From positions 8,723,872 through 8,787,871 of the forward strand of contig CM026400.1 of NCBI GenBank assembly GCA_014843695.1: 64,000 nt of DNA, in the 5' to 3' direction. The position numbers and the translations under genes are program-made. Shown piece by piece: positions 42,136-53,028 of this stretch; positions within the stretch are counted from its first letter, which is position 1; every line of letters begins with the position of its first letter. This stretch comes from Archivesica marissinica (lineage: Eukaryota; Mollusca; Bivalvia; Venerida; Vesicomyidae). Under the pieces are notes generated by a model that was given only the letters and a program-made list of their open reading frames with translations, was not told the DNA's origin and ran no database searches.

Positions 42136-42564
42136 CTCGCACCTGAAAAATAATAAATGGTTAAACATAAAAATTTGAAACTGAAAAAGACGTTGTTTCA
42201 TAGGCATCGGAGCATGGGCCTCAATATTTTGGCCAGACAGACAGATTTTTTATTTTATACTTGTGAAATTTATATGCAACATTGCAAGTGACGGCTATGT
42301 AGATCTACTCTAGGTGGGTATTAAAATCGTTTTTTACAGTATCTACATCTCAAAAATGTCCAGGGGGAGCATGCCCCCGGACCCAACTAGCAGACTCGGG
42401 CCACTTCCTGGCACTGAAAATCCGCGGCCCCAATGTCAGCTGGCTTCTGACGAGCCTGTGTATGTTACACATAGTCTCTAAATCCTAAAGTAGCGACAAT
42501 ATCAGCTTGATACATTTGTTTCTACCTCTATGTTCTATTTTCCATCTAATATTATTATGTCAAA

Positions 42565-42700
42565 GCACTAGCAGGGACATTGACAGGTTATTATTTTGCG
42601 CAAGCTTAGCCGACCTAAGTGGTTAACCAGTACTAAGTAACTAAGTAATGTGTGTGAGGGTACCTGCTAAAGGACACTACATACGTTTGTGTGTTTTACG
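42565..42700 (-). mobile_element. SINE-4 fragment
   Basis: AGCACTAGCAGGGACATTGA, TTAACCAGTACTAAGTAACT and AATGTGTGTGAGGGTACC resemble the reverse SINE-4 body. Directly followed by a SINE-3 fragment. Confidence 0.55.
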
Positions 42701-42704
42701 TTTA

Positions 42705-42875
42705 TTTATCGTCGCTACCTGTTGCCCAATGAGCAACGCCTTCTGAAGATATTAGTCATTTTTTATTTTTGGAGGATAGTGCAATGATACAGACAGAGAC
42801 CCATTCCAAAGTCTCCTCTGGTTCTTTTACGTGCATGGTGTAAAGCACCGACACAAACCCCGAGTCCCAGGTGTC
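42705..42875 (-). mobile_element. SINE-3 3' fragment
   Basis: Reverse: ACGTTTATTTATCGTCGCTA, GAGCAACGCCTTCTGAAGAT, CTCCTCTGGTTCTTTTACGT. Confidence 0.75.
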
Positions 42876-42956
42876 ATACATAATCCTAATAATTATATAG
42901 GCTGCCTATATACCGGTATACATAATTTTTTCTCTTGATCTGTTATTTCGAAAAGA

Positions 42957-43048
42957 CATTTGACCTCTATTAAGCAGACACCTGTTCTAAGCAGCCACTT
43001 TCTGTGATTTCCTTGGCTGGCTGGCTGCTTAACAGGTTTGACTGTAGA
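42957..43048. mobile_element. MITE A right half
   Basis: ATTTGACCTCTATTAAGCAG to AACAGGTTTGACTGTA. Confidence 0.65.
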
Positions 43049-43505
43049 GTGGTGAAACCTATGCTCGACGTATTTTCCATTTTCATCCGTATTTAAAATA
43101 TTTATATAGTTCTAGGCTAATTTAATTGACAGAGCTGAAGCATGGTTCAATAGCATTCCATTGAGTGTATCGGTAGGCTGATGCAACTGTCATGTGATTA
43201 GCCCAGCATACGAATATAAACAAGCAAATAATTGGGAGAGTATTTCCACCTAAAGTGGTATGGTGAACAAGTAATTCGGGTAGCTATCCGAATTTAAAAA
43301 ATCTACACCTAACCCGAAAAATAGTTTATATACCATTTCTGATTAAGACCAATAAATGTTTATACTCAATGATGTACTATTTCAAAATAAGATATTCAAC
43401 AAGTTATGATGGATAAATAACAAGTACGCCATGCATAGGTGCCCCGAAGTCTTCAGTTCCCCATATAAACGGGTGCCGACCGACACCGTTGTGAGCAGCA
43501 AGGTC

Positions 43506-43630
43506 CACAGGCACCAGACACAAAAATATTTTTTTATTTTTGGCCTATGGTCATATAGTAAGTAATATATATTATATATTATTACCATAGGCCAAACATT
43601 TTTTTTTTTTGTGTGTGTCTGGTGCCTGTG
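43506..43630. mobile_element. Palindromic MITE, 8-bp TSD GCAAGGTC
   Basis: Starts CACAGGCACCAGACACA, ends TGTGTCTGGTGCCTGTG; the arms also pair through TTTGGCCTATGGT. GCAAGGTC at 43498-43505 and 43631-43638. The 8-bp duplication fits a hAT-type element. Confidence 0.88.
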
Positions 43631-43714
43631 GCAAGGTCATGTGATGACGCTAAAAGTGTCAACAAGAGTATTTTGAAAGTTATTTTCACGACTTAAGAAA
43701 ATAGTAATATACGG

Positions 43715-44065
43715 CAAGTGCTATTAACATTTTATACTGGTCATTATATGTGGGATTTACGCCGAGCATAGGTTCCACCACTCTATACAAGTGCTATTAA
43801 CATTTTATACTGGTCATTATATGTGGGGTTTACGCCGAGCATAGGTTCCACCACTCTATACAAGTGCTATTAACATTTTATACTGGTCATTATATGTGGG
43901 GTTTACACCGAGCATAGGTTCCACCACTCTATACAAGTGCTATTTACATTTTATACTGGTCATTATATGTGGGGTTTACGCCGAGCATAGGTTCCACCAC
44001 TCTATACAAGTGCTATTTACATTTTATACTGTTCATTATATGTGGGGTTTACGCCGAGCATAGGT
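43715..44065. repeat. 73-bp repeat, ~5 copies
   Basis: CAAGTGCTATTAACATTTTA begins at 43715, 43788 and so on. The unit also contains GCCGAGCATAGGTTCCACCA. Upstream of ANAPC5 coding exon 1. Confidence 0.92.
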
Positions 44066-44692
44066 TCCAACACTATATTATCATTATTATTATCCAAAAA
44101 TCATTTGTCCGAAATGTGTCCAATATTCAAAAATTACCGGTATTTTCTATAGCACTTTATGTGCATCAAAATGTTTACCAAGATCTCAATATATAATATT
44201 TCCTAACAACTTCCAGATTTCCAACATGAGAAATAGACAAACATACTGGACAAATATACTAAAAAGTGAGTGAAATATTTCCAGCAAACACTAACTTGAA
44301 AATAATACACGGAAACACGGTTTGGACACCGTCTTGACCCAGATTCGTATAAACAGGTAAACAAACATTAAAACCGTTCGTTATAAAATCACCGGTTTAG
44401 CGTATTTTGGCAATATACCTTCGACATACTATGTTTACTTTGGTAGGTTGTTTTGTAACTGTATTATATCCGTATTTATATAACTACTGATAACAGAAGT
44501 GAATATTAGAGAGTAAACACGAATAATTCACGTACTAGTTTCGTCTAAAAAACCCTTTAGTCTAACGATGATTTCTGGTAGTAACTTATTCATCCACATA
44601 TACTGGGTACTCCAAGCACACACTACTGAGTATGACAGGGTGACGCTTGTCGGGGACCGTTGATAAACATTTGAGACACAGAATGTTGAAAA
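44066..44692. other. No recognised feature; shares blocks with 47027-47115
   Basis: Mostly single-copy. 44300-44365 reads, on the minus strand, GTTTGTTTACCTGTT, then GGTCAAGACGGTG and CCAAACCGTGTTTCCGTGTA, in the same order as plus-strand 47027-47115. It lies 2 kb upstream of coding exon 1, so it could contain the ANAPC5 leader exon, but no exon was identified. Confidence 0.4.
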
Positions 44693-44705
44693 TAACCACA
44701 TACTA

Positions 44706-44938
44706 GTGGAAGTCGTGATAGCGCAGTGGATGCGCGTTCGCTTCAGGTGCGAAAGGTCCGGAGTTCGAGCCCCGCTGGAGCCGTTACGATTGTGTCCTTA
44801 GGCAAGGCATTTAAATTCCACGTTGCCTCTTCTCTCCCTCGTGGCGATGGATTCCATCAGGAATGAGGTCTCGAGAGCGATTTATATAAGTTGAAAGAAC
44901 TTGTTTCGCAATCGAGCTAAAAATAAATTTGTATAAAC
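44706..44938 (+). mobile_element. SINE-1, best copy, TSD TAACCACATACTA
   Basis: 13-bp duplication at 44693-44705 and 44939-44951. tRNA-like head: box A TAGCGCAGTGGATGC, anticodon arm TTCGC-TTCAGGT-GCGAA (CAG, leucine-like), box B GGAGTTCGAGCCC. Body GGCAAGGCATTTAAATTCCA, tail GTTTCGCAATCGAGCTAA. Confidence 0.93.
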
Positions 44939-45039
44939 TAACCACATACTAAGGTCAAAAACAGTCCCGAGTGGTACAGTGGCCAGCCGCTCACCAAAAA
45001 TAGTAAAGGCTGGGGCTGGACGGTACATAGTATATATCT

Positions 45040-45125
45040 GTCTGTATGTCTGTCTGTCTGCCCTGCCCTGCTCTGCCCTGCCCTGTATGCTTGCCTGCCT
45101 GCCTGCCTGCCTGCCTACCTATCTT
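45040..45125. repeat. TGYC/CCTG microsatellite
   Basis: TGTCTGTCTGTC, then CCTGCCTGCCTGCCTGCCTG. It adjoins the 3' end of the reverse LINE and may be its expanded tail. Confidence 0.85.
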
Positions 45126-46610
45126 CCTTTAATGTCGAACCACTTGCGGGGATGTAGACATGTTGCGCATCAAAAACCGCAACGAAGTTAAAAGTATGAA
45201 TAGTTAAAAGCATAATTTAAGAAAGTAATGAAAATAAGTTGTGGTTGACTGGCATGGTCAATATGGCAAACTGTCGTATTGAATTGCTCTGTGGTAGGGA
45301 GATGGACAATGTCAGGAGGGAGATGTTTCCAATGGTAGATTGTTCTTGGAAAAAAGGAAAACTTGTAGTAGTCTGTAGTTGCTGTAATTAACCTATAGCT
45401 TATGGAATGGCAATGGCGAGCAGGACGGGAGAGGGGAACTAGGTAATTTTCAATGGGAATAGCAACAAGATCATTATGAATTTTATACAGAAGGGATAAC
45501 CTATTATCAATACGCCGTTGATCTAGTCTGCGTAGATTTAGGGAATGTAGTATGTCTGTAACACTAGAGGTACATTAGAAGTCAGCCTTTATCCAACGCG
45601 GTGTTGTCTCATATACCGCTGGACACATTCATATGGTCTATCAATGTGTGGGTATGGGGCAACCAGATCTCGGAGCCATATTCAAGCTGGGGTCTCACTA
45701 GTGTCTGGTAAGCCATGGACTTAAGGGGTTCGGATTTGACCTGGAGGTTTCTACGTAGGAATCCTAATGTTTGGTTTGCTTTCTTAGTTGACCGTTTTAT
45801 GTGAGTGTCCTGTGACAGGTTATTTGAGATATCCACGTCAAGGTATTTGGCTGAGGTGACCGACTCAAGTAGGACTCCATGTAGTTCATATTGACTGGGA
45901 ATAGGATGTTTCCTTCTGATGACGTGGATAACTTGACATTTGGAGGGGTTAAAGTCCATGTCCCACTCCAACTCTTCTAATCTCTTAAGATCGTTTTGGA
46001 GTGTAACCGATTCATTTGCAGATGATAGATAGACTGCAGTATCATCTGCAAAGATACGGACTTTGGAACTGATGTTTTGTGGGAGGTCGTTTAGATAGGC
46101 TAGGAAAAGCAGGGGTCCATTTTGGATCCCTGTGGGACTCCAGAGGAATGGCATCTGAATTAATACTATTAAGGACAACTGACTGTAGTCTATTATCAAG
46201 AAAACTCTTAATCCACCTTAATGTTTGACCTCTGACTCCATAGTCATGCATTTTTAGTAGTACTTTCTCGTGATTGACCTTATCGAAAGCCTTACTGAAG
46301 TCTTAATAGGATGAGATATACCTGATGCTTATTGTAGACAGAGATAACCAAGTCATTGATTAGCATTACTAATTGGGTCACGCATGACCGTTTTTCTCTA
46401 AAACCATGCTGCAAATGGTACTGTGGTTAGTGAAGTGTTTTACTATCGAGGAGGAAACTAAGTACAATGTATATGTTCTAGAACCTTGCATAGAACACAT
46501 GTCAGTGAGATAGGCATATAGTTGGCGGGGTGTGACTTGTCCCCTTTTTTGTAAATGGGAGCAACATTTGCTGACTTCCACTGGGCCGGCAGTGATCCTT
46601 CGTTGAGGGG
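45126..46610 (-). pseudogene. Non-LTR retrotransposon copy, 5'-truncated (LINE)
   Basis: The minus strand encodes the C-terminal part of a reverse transcriptase: SGVPLE-like remnant, LLFLAYLNDLP, the catalytic FADDTAVYLSS box (about 46050-46018), FNPSKCQVIHV, AKYLDVDISNNL and the LVRPQLEYGSEIW thumb region. Frames are broken near 46130 and 46300. The 3' tail contains TCGACATTAAAGGAAGATAG. By domain order it is of the jockey/CR1 group. Related to the copy at 47200-49128 but in opposite orientation. Confidence 0.88.
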
Positions 46611-46689
46611 AGGGAAGGCCATTCCAATGTCATGGGTTAATATAGTTAATATGGTGCGTGTGACCTAAATGTTACTAATGCATTCAATT

Positions 46690-46897
46690 ACTTATGTACA
46701 TTGTATGTTTTATTGATGCCAAGCACCTTGTGGGGACCTTGACATGTTTTTTTTGACAGGCTTAGCAGACTTAAGTCACTAACCAGTACTGAGATGCCTC
46801 ACTCAATGACACTATATGTGCCCCAAACTAGTATCAAACCCGGGACCCTTTGAATCTAAATAAGACACGCTACCACTGTACCATGGACGACACACTA
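46690..46897 (-). mobile_element. SINE-4 copy
   Basis: Reverse: TGATGCCAAGCACCTTGTGG body end, TAACCAGTACTGAGATGCCT, box B complement AGTATCAAACCCGGG, head end TACCATGGACGAC. Confidence 0.75.
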
Positions 46898-47199
46898 AGT
46901 AATTCTCTGAACCATATAACCCATATACATTCGTAGGAACAGATATTGCGTCTAACTACTGGTAAATTTCAAGATTATGTGACACTCGAGTGTGTCATTC
47001 CTATACGAGTAATGCATATTTACGTTTGTTTACCTGTTAGTCTCGTTTTGGCGAAAGTAGGTCAAAACGGTGCGCACTATATCATAAGCCAAACCGTGTT
47101 TCCGTGTATTAACTCCCTTTGTAATTTTCCATTATTATGACAATCTCATTAATCGACAAAAGAACCGGGTATAAAACAACTAAATTACAATTACAGATA

Positions 47200-49128
47200 A
47201 TAGCATATTGGGTAGTTCCATCCATTCCATCCTTAAGCATTCCAAGCAAGATTCCAAATCAATGCCACCCCTAAAGCATGAAAACAAATTCCATCATGAA
47301 GAAGCTGCTAAAGCCACAGCACTGAACAAACAGTTTCAGTCTGTCTTCAGCTCCAAATCCCCACTAAGACTTACCTCCATTTGTAAAATGAAAATTCAGG
47401 ACACATATGGAAACCTGAATGGTCAATCCACGCCAAACATGAATGAGATCACAGTAAGCTCAAATGGCATAGAGAAACTTCTCAATAACCTGAACCCCCA
47501 CAAGGCTAGTGATCTTGACCTAATTAAGCCAATCATACTTAAAACCCTGTCTAAAGAACTCTCACCTATCCTTGAAGTCTTATTCCAAAAATCCCTCTAC
47601 GAAGGATCACTGCCTGCCCAGTGGAAGTCAGCAAATGTTGCTCCCATTTACAAAAAAGGGGACAAGTCAAACCCCGCCAACTATAGGCCTATCTCACTGA
47701 CATGTGTTCTATGCAAGGTACTAGAACATATAGTTTCCTCCTCGATAGCAAAACACTTCACTAACCACAGTATTCTGTACCATTTGCAGCATGGTTTTAG
47801 AGAAAAATGGTCATGCGTGACCCAACTAGTAATGCTAGTCAATGACTTGGTTACCTCTGTCTACAATAAGCATCAGGTAGATCTCATCCTATTAGACTTC
47901 AGTAAGGCTTTCGATAAGGTCAATCACGAGAAAGTACTACTAAAAATGCATGAATATGGAGTCAGAGGTCAAACATTAAGGTGGATTAAGAGTTTTCTAG
48001 ATAATAGACTCCAGTCAGTTGTCCTTAATGGTATTAGTTCAGAGGCCATTCCGGTGTCCTCTGGAGTCCCACATTTGGATCCGTATTTGGACCCCTGCTT
48101 TTCCTAGCCTACATAAACGACCTCCCACAAAACATCAGTTTCAAAGTCCGCATCTTTGCAGATGATACTGCAGTATATCTATCACTGACATCTGCAAATG
48201 AATCGGTCACACTCCAAAATGATCTTAAGAGATTAGATGAGTGGGAGTTGGAGTGGGACATGGAATTTAACCCCTCCAAATGTCAAGTTATCCACGTCAC
48301 CAGAAGGAAACATCCTATTCCCAGCAAATATAAACTCCATTGAGTCCTACTTGAGTCGGTCACCTCAGCCAAATACCTTGGCGTGGATATCTCAAATAAC
48401 CTGTCGTGGGACACCCACATAAAAAGGTCAACAAAGAAAGCAAACCAAACATTAGGATTTCTACGTAGAAACCTCCAGGTCAAATCTGAACCCCTTAAGA
48501 CCATGGCTTACCAGACATTAGTGAGACCCCAGCTTGAATATGGCTCCGAGATCTGGTCGCCCCATACCCAAACATTGATAGACCAAATTGAAGGTGTCCA
48601 GCGAAGAGCAGCCCGTTGGATAAAGGCTGACTTCTATCGTACCTCTAGTGTTACAGACATGCTACATTCCCTAAATCTACGCAGACTAGATCAACGGCGT
48701 ATTGACAATAGGTTATCCCTTATGTATAAAATTCATAATGATCTTGTTGCTATTCCCATTGAAAATTACCTAGTTCCTCTCTCCCGTCCTACTCGCCATT
48801 GCCATTCCTTAAGCTATAGGTTAATTACAGCAACTACATACTACTATAAGTTTTCCTTCTTTCCAAGAACAATCTATCATTGGAACCATCTCCCTCCTGA
48901 CATTGTCCATCTCCCTACCATAGCGCAATTCAATACGGCAGTTTGCCATATTGAACATGCCAGTCCCTAGTTGTTCTGCGTAGCTGCTTTTAAACTTTTA
49001 CCACAACTTATTTTCACACCTTCTTAAATTATACTTTTAACTACTCATACTTTTAACTTCTTTGCGGTTTTTGACGTGCAACATGTCTACGTCCCCGCGA
49101 GGGGTTCGACACTAAAGGAAGATAGATA
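47200..49128 (+). pseudogene. Non-LTR retrotransposon copy, reverse transcriptase, frame-broken
   Basis: The first open stretch (to 48107) contains FQKSLYEGSLPAQWKSANVA, GDKSNPANYRPISLTC, and LLDFSKAFDKVNHEKVLLKM (catalytic Asp). At about 48070 the expected SGVPQGS-type turn is frameshifted. FADDTAVYLS follows at about 48154, with a stop near 48342, then the thumb and C-terminus to 48970 (RPQLEYGSEIW, YHWNHLPPDIVHLP). The 3' end has TTCGACACTAAAGG and a GATA tail at 49120-49133. Jockey/CR1 group by inference. No endonuclease domain was seen, so the copy is 5' truncated. Confidence 0.9.
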
Positions 49129-49257
49129 GATAGTAGTGAATATCTAGCCGATTTAGCAATGAGACCCTATATACTTGGGTATAGGCACACAGCAGTGTGT
49201 AATAGCTATAAATGATCACCACATATGGCACTCTACAATGCTGGGCGGATGCTACAC

Positions 49258-49345
49258 TTTCATTACTTTCTTAAATTATACTTTTAACTACTCATACTTT
49301 TAACTTCTTTGCGGTTTTTGACGCGCAACATGTCTACGTCTGCCA
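49258..49345 (+). repeat. Second copy of the LINE 3' end
   Basis: TTAAATTATACTTTTAACTA to TGCGGTTTTTGACGCGCAAC nearly repeats 49020-49085. Confidence 0.8.
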
Positions 49346-50010
49346 GAGGAAATTTAAGAAATGAATATGTATGCATGTATGCATGGCTTTTGTATGTAAT
49401 CAAACTGTATTATTTCCGGATGCAACCAATGGGCATCTCGATCTGGCACTTCCGGTATAATACGTTCTGGTCTGGTAGTCACCATACGTATCGCATGTCC
49501 GTCCAATCTCACATTCATACTTCTGGTACCTCATTAAATCCATAAAAGAGACTTAAATTCGTACATTACACAATGCAGATGTGTGGATGCGTGCCTCGTG
49601 CCAACAACGTCCTTTGATGGCAACTAGTGGCACAGAAATGTGAAATATTTCGACAGAATTGTGGGTTTGGTGATAAAAACATGGCATTTGGCACACAGCT
49701 AGGACATCACTTTAGGAATATATTTGGATATAGGGACATCGCATCCCATGGTATATATGGCGGCCATTTTACAAGATGGCGGTCATAATTTACTATTTTC
49801 GCCCATAAGTTAGAATGAATCAAATATGGTTGGTGCAAAACACATCTTAGTGGATCTATGTATTATTTGTTATTGACAAGTTATTCAGGCCCGTAGGCAG
49901 GGTGGTGCGATGGGTGCATACGCACCCCTTTATCCGCCGAGTTCCGCTCGATCAGAACGTAAATGTTAAAATATTATTACCACACACTGCCATAACTCAG
50001 TTTTTTGGCT
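49346..50010. other. Intergenic, mostly unrecognised
   Basis: No gene. AAGATGGCGG-type words at 49760-49785 and a hAT-like end CAGGCCCGTAGGCAGGGTGG near 49889. Confidence 0.4.
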
Positions 50011-50014
50011 ATGC

Positions 50015-50445
50015 TAGGAGGCGTAGCTCATATGGGCAACTGGTGGCGACGATAAATAAACGTAACACACACATATTGCATACAAAACGAAAATGGATTA
50101 AATCGAAAGCTTATAGCTTATTGAGATTATCTCCATTACATATATACGTGTGTGCACTATCAGCGATTATGAGATAAACGTATGAAGAAGAAGAAGAATG
50201 CTTAAACTTTACAGTTTCTCGTCTGTAGTAATGTAGTAATACCAATATATATATAATAAGTGTATGCAAATATAGGTTTTCATCAAGTTCCAATTAACAT
50301 TTGATATTGTTTCCTTAAGAAGTTTCATATCACATTGCGTAAACGGATAATGTGTTTTTAGGTTTATTTATCGTCGCTACCGGTTGCCCATATGAGCGAC
50401 GCCTCCTGAAGAGATTAGTTATTTTAGATTTTGGAGGATAATGCA
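50015..50445. mobile_element. Opposed SINE-3 3' fragments
   Basis: Forward GGAGGCGTAGCTCATATGGG..CGATAAATAAACGTAA at 50017-50065; reverse TTTATTTATCGTCGCTACCG..GCGACGCCTCCTGAAGAG at 50363-50440. AT-rich sequence lies between. Confidence 0.7.
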
Positions 50446-50609
50446 TAAACGGATAACTTTATTAGATTACGCTTTCTTTCTTATTCGTTTGTCAATATAA
50501 TAGGTATGTAGCGATATTGGTATTTGATGTATTTCGCAGGGCTTGATTGAGGTCTGATCCCTGCGATTCGATCAATTATATAAGATGCATGATCAATTAT
50601 CTCACACAG

Positions 50610-50905
50610 ACGGATCTATAGCTCAGTGGTGACACGCTGGACTGGTAATCCAGGGATCGCAAGTTCGACCCCCCGTCTAACCCTAATAAAATTAATAGTC
50701 TTTCAGATGGGACATTAAACCGAGGTCTCGTGTCGGTGCTTTACTACACCGTGCACGTAAAAGAACCAGAGGAGACTCTGAAATGGTATCATTGCACTAT
50801 CATTGCACTATCATTGCACTATCCTCCAAAATCTAAAATGACTAATATCTTCAGGAAGCGTCGCTCATATGGGCAACCGGTAGCAAGATAAATAAACGTA
50901 AAAAA
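50610..50905 (+). mobile_element. SINE-3 copy with intact tRNA-like fold
   Basis: AGACGG pairs with CCGTCT as an acceptor stem. D-arm box A TAGCTCAGTGGTGACACG, anticodon arm CTGGA-CTGGTAA-TCCAG (GGT, threonine), box B AAGTTCGACCC. The SINE body follows directly, so this is a SINE head and not a free tRNA gene. ATCATTGCACT is tripled inside. Confidence 0.88.
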
Positions 50906-50959
50906 ACCCAACAAAATCTCACACTTTTCTCTACTGTACTCTGTATTATTATAGTTCAA

Positions 50960-51155
50960 CACGTATCACAACATATGTTAACTATATGTAATTACATATA
51001 TGGCATGCACATGTTCTGAGTTAATGAAGAATAATTGAATTGAATTGAAAGAGTTATTAACTATTTAAGTTAGGTTTAGCATTCAGTTCGCTTCTATATG
51101 GACATTACTTCTTGAAATGTGACAATTGTCAACAACACTTCGGATCACCGCTATA
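50960..51155 (+). repeat. First copy of the sulfotransferase 5' flank
   Basis: CAACATATGTTAACTATATG, TTAAGTTAGGTTTAGCATTC and CACTTCGGATCACCGCTATA repeat nearly unchanged at 52408-52597, immediately before the sulfotransferase ATG. Confidence 0.9.
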
Positions 51156-51160
51156 GATAA

Positions 51161-52099
51161 TGTGGCGTCCCCCCTCGTCGGCTCTTACTCTACGTCTGGT
51201 CTATTTACGGCTTTTTCCAAGGTTTAAGCTATATAAACTCTCTGGTCGGTTGTCTAGGGGTATTTTTCATTTCTCTATCAATTCAATAATAACGTAACAC
51301 AAAGTTCTTTTTCTATCTATTTTACTCTATCGTCTCTTTTTATATTATACTATTTCGTTTATTCACATCTCGTAAATATCTGATCTCTTATCTATATAAT
51401 AGTCACTTCAAGCCTCATTAATTTCTAGTGTCTTTATTAGATCACCGCCCTGTCGATAATTGGATTACATCTTTAATCTTCAATATACAATCAAGGCTAT
51501 CTCAATTAGACTGTCTACGTTGATCAGCCGCTCGCGTCTCTCAATAACTTCAATATCTCACAGTACCGTTCTGGTATCAATTTATTACCGCTATATATTA
51601 GAGATAATTTGTATCTCTTATCTTATTATATTAGCTATCACGTATTCAATTCAAGCCATATGGTGCTACTTAATCCATCGCAACCCAATGTGTCCGTAAC
51701 ACTTAAGTTCAGTTTATAGTTCGTTTTATAAGTATATTAAATTAATATACTGAAGACATCTCGTCTGTTATATTAGCTATCACGTATTCTATTCAAGTAA
51801 TACGGTGCTACTAACTCCATTAATATTCACTGTGTCCGTAACACTTACGTTCAGTTTATAGTTCGTTTTATAAGTATATTAAATTAATATACTGGAGACA
51901 TTTCGTCTTTAGTGTCATATAAACAGTAATTGTTGTCTATCTGAGATACACAATCAATCCTTGCATAAGGTCAGCCTTTTGTGCTCTAATTTCTCTTTAA
52001 TTTTACTCGGAATTATATACCTTTCAGTCAGACAGCGTGGCGCTGACCACCTGTTACCTTACGCAATCAAAATCGTAACGTTAATGAAACAGCCAGACA
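51161..52099 (+). mobile_element. Candidate solo LTR or LTR fragment
   Basis: Starts TGTGGCGTCCCC, ends CCAGACA, and is followed by TTGGCGCCTCATC, which resembles a primer-binding site. TATA-like CTATATAAACTCTCTGG lies at 51229-51245. An internal ~135-bp segment (TATTAGCTATCACGTATTC) is doubled at about 51630 and 51763. No coding sequence follows and no TSD is proven, so this remains a hypothesis. Confidence 0.4.
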
Positions 52100-52366
52100 T
52101 ATTGGCGCCTCATCAAAAGAAACCGACAACTATTACCTAATCTCTCGCTGTGAGATAATATTTACGTACATCAGCCTCGCGGTAAGCTAAATTAACGATA
52201 CACACAATAAGTTCTCATGTAATCATTCTTTTTGCGAGCTAAAATAGCTTGTTGATTTTAGGCGTGAATATTGCATAAAATTAGTACGGTCATTTCTATT
52301 TATAATATATACATTAGACAATCACAATACTTAGTATCATGTGCAAAATAGCTGTTTTTGCACACT

Positions 52367-52406
52367 CGATATTCTATTATGGATGCAAAATGCTAGACAT
52401 GCACAC
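52367..52406 (+). pseudogene. Relic of a duplicated sulfotransferase exon start
   Basis: GATATTCTATTATGGATGCA and AAATGCTAGACATGCACACG parallel 52602-52640 (GATATTCTATTATGGGTGTA, AAATGCTTGACACGCACACG), the region around the ATG. It breaks off into the second flank copy. Confidence 0.75.
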
Positions 52407-52407
52407 G

Positions 52408-52597
52408 CTGCACAACATATGTTAACTACATGTAATTACATATATGACATGCAAATGTTCTGAGTTAATAAAGAATAATTTAATTGAAAGAGTTATTAAC
52501 TATTTAAGTTAGGTTTAGCATTCAGTACACTTCTATATGGACCTTTACTTCCTGAAATGTGAAAATTGTCAACATCACTTCGGATCAACGCTATATT
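52408..52597 (+). promoter_or_regulatory. Second copy of 5' flank, likely promoter/5' UTR region
   Basis: Immediately upstream of the sulfotransferase ATG and duplicated at 50960-51155. No clear TATA box was recognised; a promoter role is inferred from position only. Confidence 0.35.
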
Positions 52598-52609
52598 AGA
52601 TATTCTATT

Positions 52610-53028
52610 ATGGGTGTAAAATGCTTGACACGCACACGGATCGTGAAAGTATGTTTTTTCTGTTTAGTACTTTGTTCATTCGGTGTGCTGAAGTACGTTG
52701 ATTATGATGTTCAACATAGTGTCATACCAACATTGTTATCTGTAAGGGAAAACACAGAACACATCTGTCTACGTTTAATAAGGCAATACATACATGAATT
52801 AGTCACAGACCGGAAACTGCAGGAGCTGTTAGATCAATGCCATACCAGTGTCCAACTACTAAATCCATCAACTTTTGTTATTCAATTTTACCACGTTGGA
52901 AAGTGTAATGCAAGGTATCCATTGTCCTCATGCCGGCTATTTAAATGTTCCTAGACCATTGGTTGCCTTGGCGAGTTTTCCTGGTTCGGGAAATACGTGG
53001 ATCAGACACATGCTCGAAATTGTTACAG
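52610..53028 (+). CDS. WSCD/sialate:O-sulfotransferase-like protein, first exon (frameshifted, partial)
   Basis: ATG at 52610 opens a type II Golgi-enzyme layout: basic start (MGVKCLTRTRIVK), membrane anchor VCFFCLVLCSFGVL (residues about 14-27), then a lumenal stem. After CNARYPLSSCRLF the frame meets a stop (TAG at 52953), but the +1 frame continues with NVPRPLVALASFPGSGNTWI and RHMLEIVT, the PAPS-binding 5' loop of sulfotransferases. The shift lies in the ATTTAAATG stretch near 52938-52946. The exon ends ACAG|GTACGG. Catalytic-domain exons would lie beyond the satellite, outside what I can see. The frameshift may be an error or mark a decaying copy; the upstream duplication supports a recently rearranged locus. 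Confidence 0.65.

Noticed and set aside
44706..44780. tRNA-Leu gene
   Set aside because: Followed by SINE body and flanked by a 13-bp target duplication.
50610..50682. Free tRNA-Thr gene
   Set aside because: The fold is good, but it is joined to the same SINE body and tail as the other SINE-3 copies.
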